Source: Parcubacteria group bacterium (GTDB taxonomy: Bacteria > Patescibacteriota > Patescibacteriia > Magasanikbacterales > GCA-002688135). Taken from it: 36,862 nt of DNA. The notes beneath the pieces are model-generated. The model did not search any database and was not told the origin of the DNA. It saw only the letters and a list, made by a program, of their open reading frames with translations. The DNA is taken from positions 1-36,862 of the forward strand of contig NZCD01000036.1 in the NCBI GenBank assembly GCA_002688135.1, given 5' to 3'. Numbering within the stretch: position 1 is the first letter of the stretch; each line of letters opens with the position of its first letter. Made by a program: the position numbers and the translations under genes. Of the stretch, positions 34,328-36,862 are shown one piece after another.

Positions 34328-34414
34328 TGGTACCGGGAGAGAGACTTGAACTCTCACGAGCTTGCGCTCATTGGATTTTGAGTCCAACGCGTCTACCAGT
34401 TCCGCCATCCCGGC
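34328..34414 (-). tRNA. tRNA-Leu(CAA), CCA encoded
   Basis: GCCGGGATGGCGGAACTGGTAGACGCGTTGGACTCAAAATCCAATGAGCGCAAGCTCGTGAGAGTTCAAGTCTCTCTCCCGGTACCA. Confidence 0.92.
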
Positions 34415-34424
34415 CTAGAAAAAC

Positions 34425-34542
34425 TAGCTGTTAGCTTTTAGCTTGTAGCTGTTAGGAAAAGTGTCGCTAGAGGCGACGTATCAATATGTCGAGCTTCGCT
34501 CGACTCAATCCCTAAAAGCTAACAGCTCAAAGCTAAAAGCTA
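34425..34542. repeat. Heptad-word inverted-repeat element without ORF
   Basis: TAGCTGTTAGCTTTTAGCTTGTAGCTGTTAG ... CTAAAAGCTAACAGCTCAAAGCTAAAAGCTA. Confidence 0.85.
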
Positions 34543-34578
34543 CCTCCACGCGCATAAGTATAGCTACAGAGTGAATCA

Positions 34579-34608
34579 TTGTCAATAAAGTGACTAATTG
34601 TGTATAAT
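34579..34608 (+). promoter_or_regulatory. Sigma70-like promoter of parA
   Basis: TTGTCA (34579-34584), 18 nt, TATAAT (34603-34608). Confidence 0.75.
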
Positions 34609-34619
34609 GTACTCAAGAT

Positions 34620-35390
34620 ATGTCACGAATAATCTCTGTTGTTAATCAGAAGGGGGGCGTTGGTAAAACAACGACATCCATCAACTTGGGTGCTTTTTTG
34701 GCACACATGGGAAAATCGGTTTTGTTGGTTGATTTAGATCCGCAGGCAAATGCAAGCGCAGGGCTTGGTATCAATCATAAAGAATTAGAATTTGGCATTT
34801 ATCATTGTTTGATTGGGGAGGTGCGGATGCCAGAAATTATTAGAAATACATCCATTCAAGGTTATCGAGTAGCTCCATCCACACCAGATTTAGCTGGAGC
34901 TTCGGTAGAGTTGGTAAATGCTGATCGAAGAGAATTTCGTTTGGCAGATGCGCTTGATGAAGTAAAACATGGCTATGATTATATTTTAATTGATTGTCCG
35001 CCATCGCTCGGGATGCTCACGATAAACGGTTTGATTGCATCAGATGAAGTTCTCATTCCTGTACAAGCTGAATACTATGCATTGGAAGGATTGGGGCAGC
35101 TCATGAATACGATTAAGCTTGTGAAAGAACATATCAAACCAGAACTTAAGATTTTAGGAACAGCACTCACGATGTACGACAAAAGAAATAAATTATCCAC
35201 AGAAGTCATGCACGAACTGTACAAGTTTTTCCCAGATAAGATTTTCAGATCTGTTATTCCACGAGCAGTGCGATTAGCAGAAGCTCCAAGTTTTGGACAA
35301 TCAATTTTAGAATATGACCCGCGATCAAAAGCGTCGAGTGCATATCACAGGCTCGCAAAGGAGATCGCAGAAACCCAAAGGTGGGAATAA
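34620..35390 (+). CDS. parA: ParA/Soj family ATPase
   Basis: ISVVNQKGGVGKTTTSINLGAFLA...VLLVDLDPQANASAGLG. Confidence 0.97.
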   Translation: MSRIISVVNQKGGVGKTTTSINLGAFLAHMGKSVLLVDLDPQANASAGLGINHKELEFGIYHCLIGEVRMPEIIRNTSIQGYRVAPSTPDLAGASVELVNADRREFRLADALDEVKHGYDYILIDCPPSLGMLTINGLIASDEVLIPVQAEYYALEGLGQLMNTIKLVKEHIKPELKILGTALTMYDKRNKLSTEVMHELYKFFPDKIFRSVIPRAVRLAEAPSFGQSILEYDPRSKASSAYHRLAKEIAETQRWE

Positions 35391-35411
35391 CCGCGAAGCG
35401 GAATGACCAAG

Positions 35412-35512
35412 TATTAAAATCCAAATGTCAAAGGAATGTCAAAGCTCAAAATCCAAATGACATTTCTAGAAGCAATATTTGACATTTGAGCTTTGAAATT
35501 TGAAATTATTGA
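35412..35512. repeat. Heptad-word inverted-repeat element between parA and parB
   Basis: ATCCAAATGTCAAAGGAATGTCAAAGCTCAAAATCCAAATGACATTT...ATTTGACATTTGAGCTTTGAAATTTGAAATT. Confidence 0.75.
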
Positions 35513-35525
35513 CGACGTCAATTAT

Positions 35526-36425
35526 ATGGCATTAGGAAAAGGACTTAACGCGCTTATTGGATCAACAAAATCCACAGGCAAAAAATTAACAAAAAAAGCG
35601 ACGACTAAAGAGAGTCGTCCTGGCGCAGGCCGGGATCCATCTCAAGTAGATCAGCCCGCACAAGAGGGGAGTCACATGATTCCTGTTTCTCAAATTAATG
35701 CAAATCCAGATCAGCCTCGTAAGCAGTTCGGGATTGATGAGTTGCAAGATTTAGTACAATCCATTGAAAAGCATGGGATTTTGCAGCCTCTTGTTGTAAA
35801 AGAGGAAGAAGATGGAACATATCAAATAATCGCTGGTGAGCGGCGTTTTCGTGCATCACAGATGATTGGGATGACACGTGTGCCATGTACCGTCAAGCCA
35901 GTTGATAAAAAACAAGAACTGGAGATTTCTCTTGTTGAAAATATTCAAAGAAAAAATCTTAATCCGCTGGAAGAGGCATATGCATATCAGCGTCTTACAG
36001 ATGAATTTGGAATGACACAAGCTGAAGTAGGATCACAAGTTGGTAAAAGTAGGTCATATATCGCAAATACTATTCGTCTATTGGATTTACCACAAGATGT
36101 ACAAAAAGGATTAAACGAAGGAAAAATTTCTCATACCAAAGCACGTGCGTTGTTGGGATTGCCAACAATCCGTCAACAACTCAAAGCATTTTATGATATT
36201 GCGGGAGATAAGCAGATTTCAACACGTGCTACAGAACAGATGGTACGAAAGCATAGGACAAAACTAGGACGTCGAGACCCATTATTAAATGCATTGGAAG
36301 AAAGGCTTAGAGAGAAATTGGGTACAAAGGTTTATATGACTAATACAAAGGGGAGAGGAAGTGTGAAAATTGATTTCTTTTCTGATGAGGAGATGAATGG
36401 GGTTGTACAGAAGATTTTGGGGTGA
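35526..36425 (+). CDS. parB: ParB/Spo0J family chromosome partitioning protein
   Basis: MALGKGLNALIGS...PVSQINANPDQPRKQFGIDELQDLVQSIEKHGILQPLVV...GERRFRA; ORF track start 35493 moved to 35526. Confidence 0.97.
   Translation: MALGKGLNALIGSTKSTGKKLTKKATTKESRPGAGRDPSQVDQPAQEGSHMIPVSQINANPDQPRKQFGIDELQDLVQSIEKHGILQPLVVKEEEDGTYQIIAGERRFRASQMIGMTRVPCTVKPVDKKQELEISLVENIQRKNLNPLEEAYAYQRLTDEFGMTQAEVGSQVGKSRSYIANTIRLLDLPQDVQKGLNEGKISHTKARALLGLPTIRQQLKAFYDIAGDKQISTRATEQMVRKHRTKLGRRDPLLNALEERLREKLGTKVYMTNTKGRGSVKIDFFSDEEMNGVVQKILG
35598..35643 (+). repeat. Palindromic repeat embedded in parB reading frame
   Basis: GCGACGACTAAAGAGAGTCGTCCTGGCGCAGGCCGGGATCCATCTC. Confidence 0.75.
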
Positions 36426-36468
36426 ATCGAGAATCGAGAAAGCGAGAAATCAAAAAAACGAGAAAACT

Positions 36469-36493
36469 AAAAAGCGGTGATGCCGCTTTTTTT
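36469..36493 (+). terminator. Rho-independent terminator after parB
   Basis: AAAAAGCGGTGATGCCGCTTTTTTT. Confidence 0.85.
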
Positions 36494-36503
36494 GATATTC
36501 ACA

Positions 36504-36862
36504 TTCCTCGCCTCTGCAGCCAGGTACATTTGTAATTTCTAAAGATTAAGTACCGCACGTCATATGAGATTTCTACAGATACCTGCTGGGCTTCGATGCA
36601 TTATTTGTATTGGATCCCCGTTTTCACGAGGACAGGCTCCATCGAAGATTTTGGCGGTTCTTCGCCTCTGTGGCCAGGTACATTTGTGCATTCTTTCATT
36701 TCTATTATTTATGACACGCTCAATTTCTACACATTGGTGGTAGGCCTCGATGCATTGTAAACCGTCACAAAATCGAAGATTTTGGCGGTTCTTCGCCTCT
36801 GTGGCCAGGTACATTTGTGCATTCTTTCATTTCTATTATTTATGACACGCTCAATTTCTACA
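36504..36862. repeat. Hairpin-unit array with variable spacers, running off the window
   Basis: TCGAAGATTTTGGCGGTTCTTCGCCTCTGTGGCCAGGTACATTTGT... at 36642 and 36773 (period 131, 90 bp identical); diverged unit at 36504. Confidence 0.9.

Noticed and set aside
34136-34408. 90-aa minus-strand ORF MAELVDALDSKSNERKLVRVQVS...
   Set aside because: It is a translation of the tRNA-Leu gene plus the start of the four-helix-bundle ORF region in another frame.
36504-36862. CRISPR array
   Set aside because: Conserved blocks are about 75 nt and internally palindromic, two adjacent right-hand units share the spacer, and no cas genes are present.

Overview
The window looks like a chromosomal segment of a Patescibacteria/CPR-type bacterium. 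It carries a str-S10-spc ribosomal protein cluster: rpsL-rpsG-fusA-orf-tuf-rpsJ-rplC-rplD-rplW-rplB-rpsS-rplV-rpsC-rplP-rpmC-rpsQ-rplN-rplX-rplE-rpsN-rpsH-rplF-rplR-rpsE-rplO-secY. rpmD (uL30) is absent between rpsE and rplO. Further along are adk, map, ruvX, recO, asnS, aspS, a CDP-alcohol phosphatidyltransferase, scpA, scpB, a D,D-carboxypeptidase, a GC-richer island of short ORFs (about 29.2-32.5 kb), three tRNA genes, a metallophosphoesterase and parA/parB. The most unusual content lies outside the ordinary genes. (1) Twelve copies of a ~70-bp inverted-repeat element built from 7-nt words sit between genes and often supply the upstream stop codon. A 23S-IVS/four-helix-bundle ORF is flanked by inverted repeats with the same heptad architecture, which suggests a protein-encoding parent of a non-autonomous element family. 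(2) The GC-rich island has six two-hairpin leader elements in front of tiny ORFs, with covarying anti-Shine-Dalgarno/Shine-Dalgarno pairing, plus a second short hairpin/pseudoknot-like motif before three ORFs. (3) A secY-adk intergenic protein has a C-terminus resembling the variable region of a diversity-generating retroelement. (4) A ~170-nt structured leader recurs upstream of rplR, asnS and aspS. (5) Inverted arrays of hairpin units with differing spacers lie at both window ends. All assignments come from reading the sequence and supplied ORFs; no database search or folding software was run.
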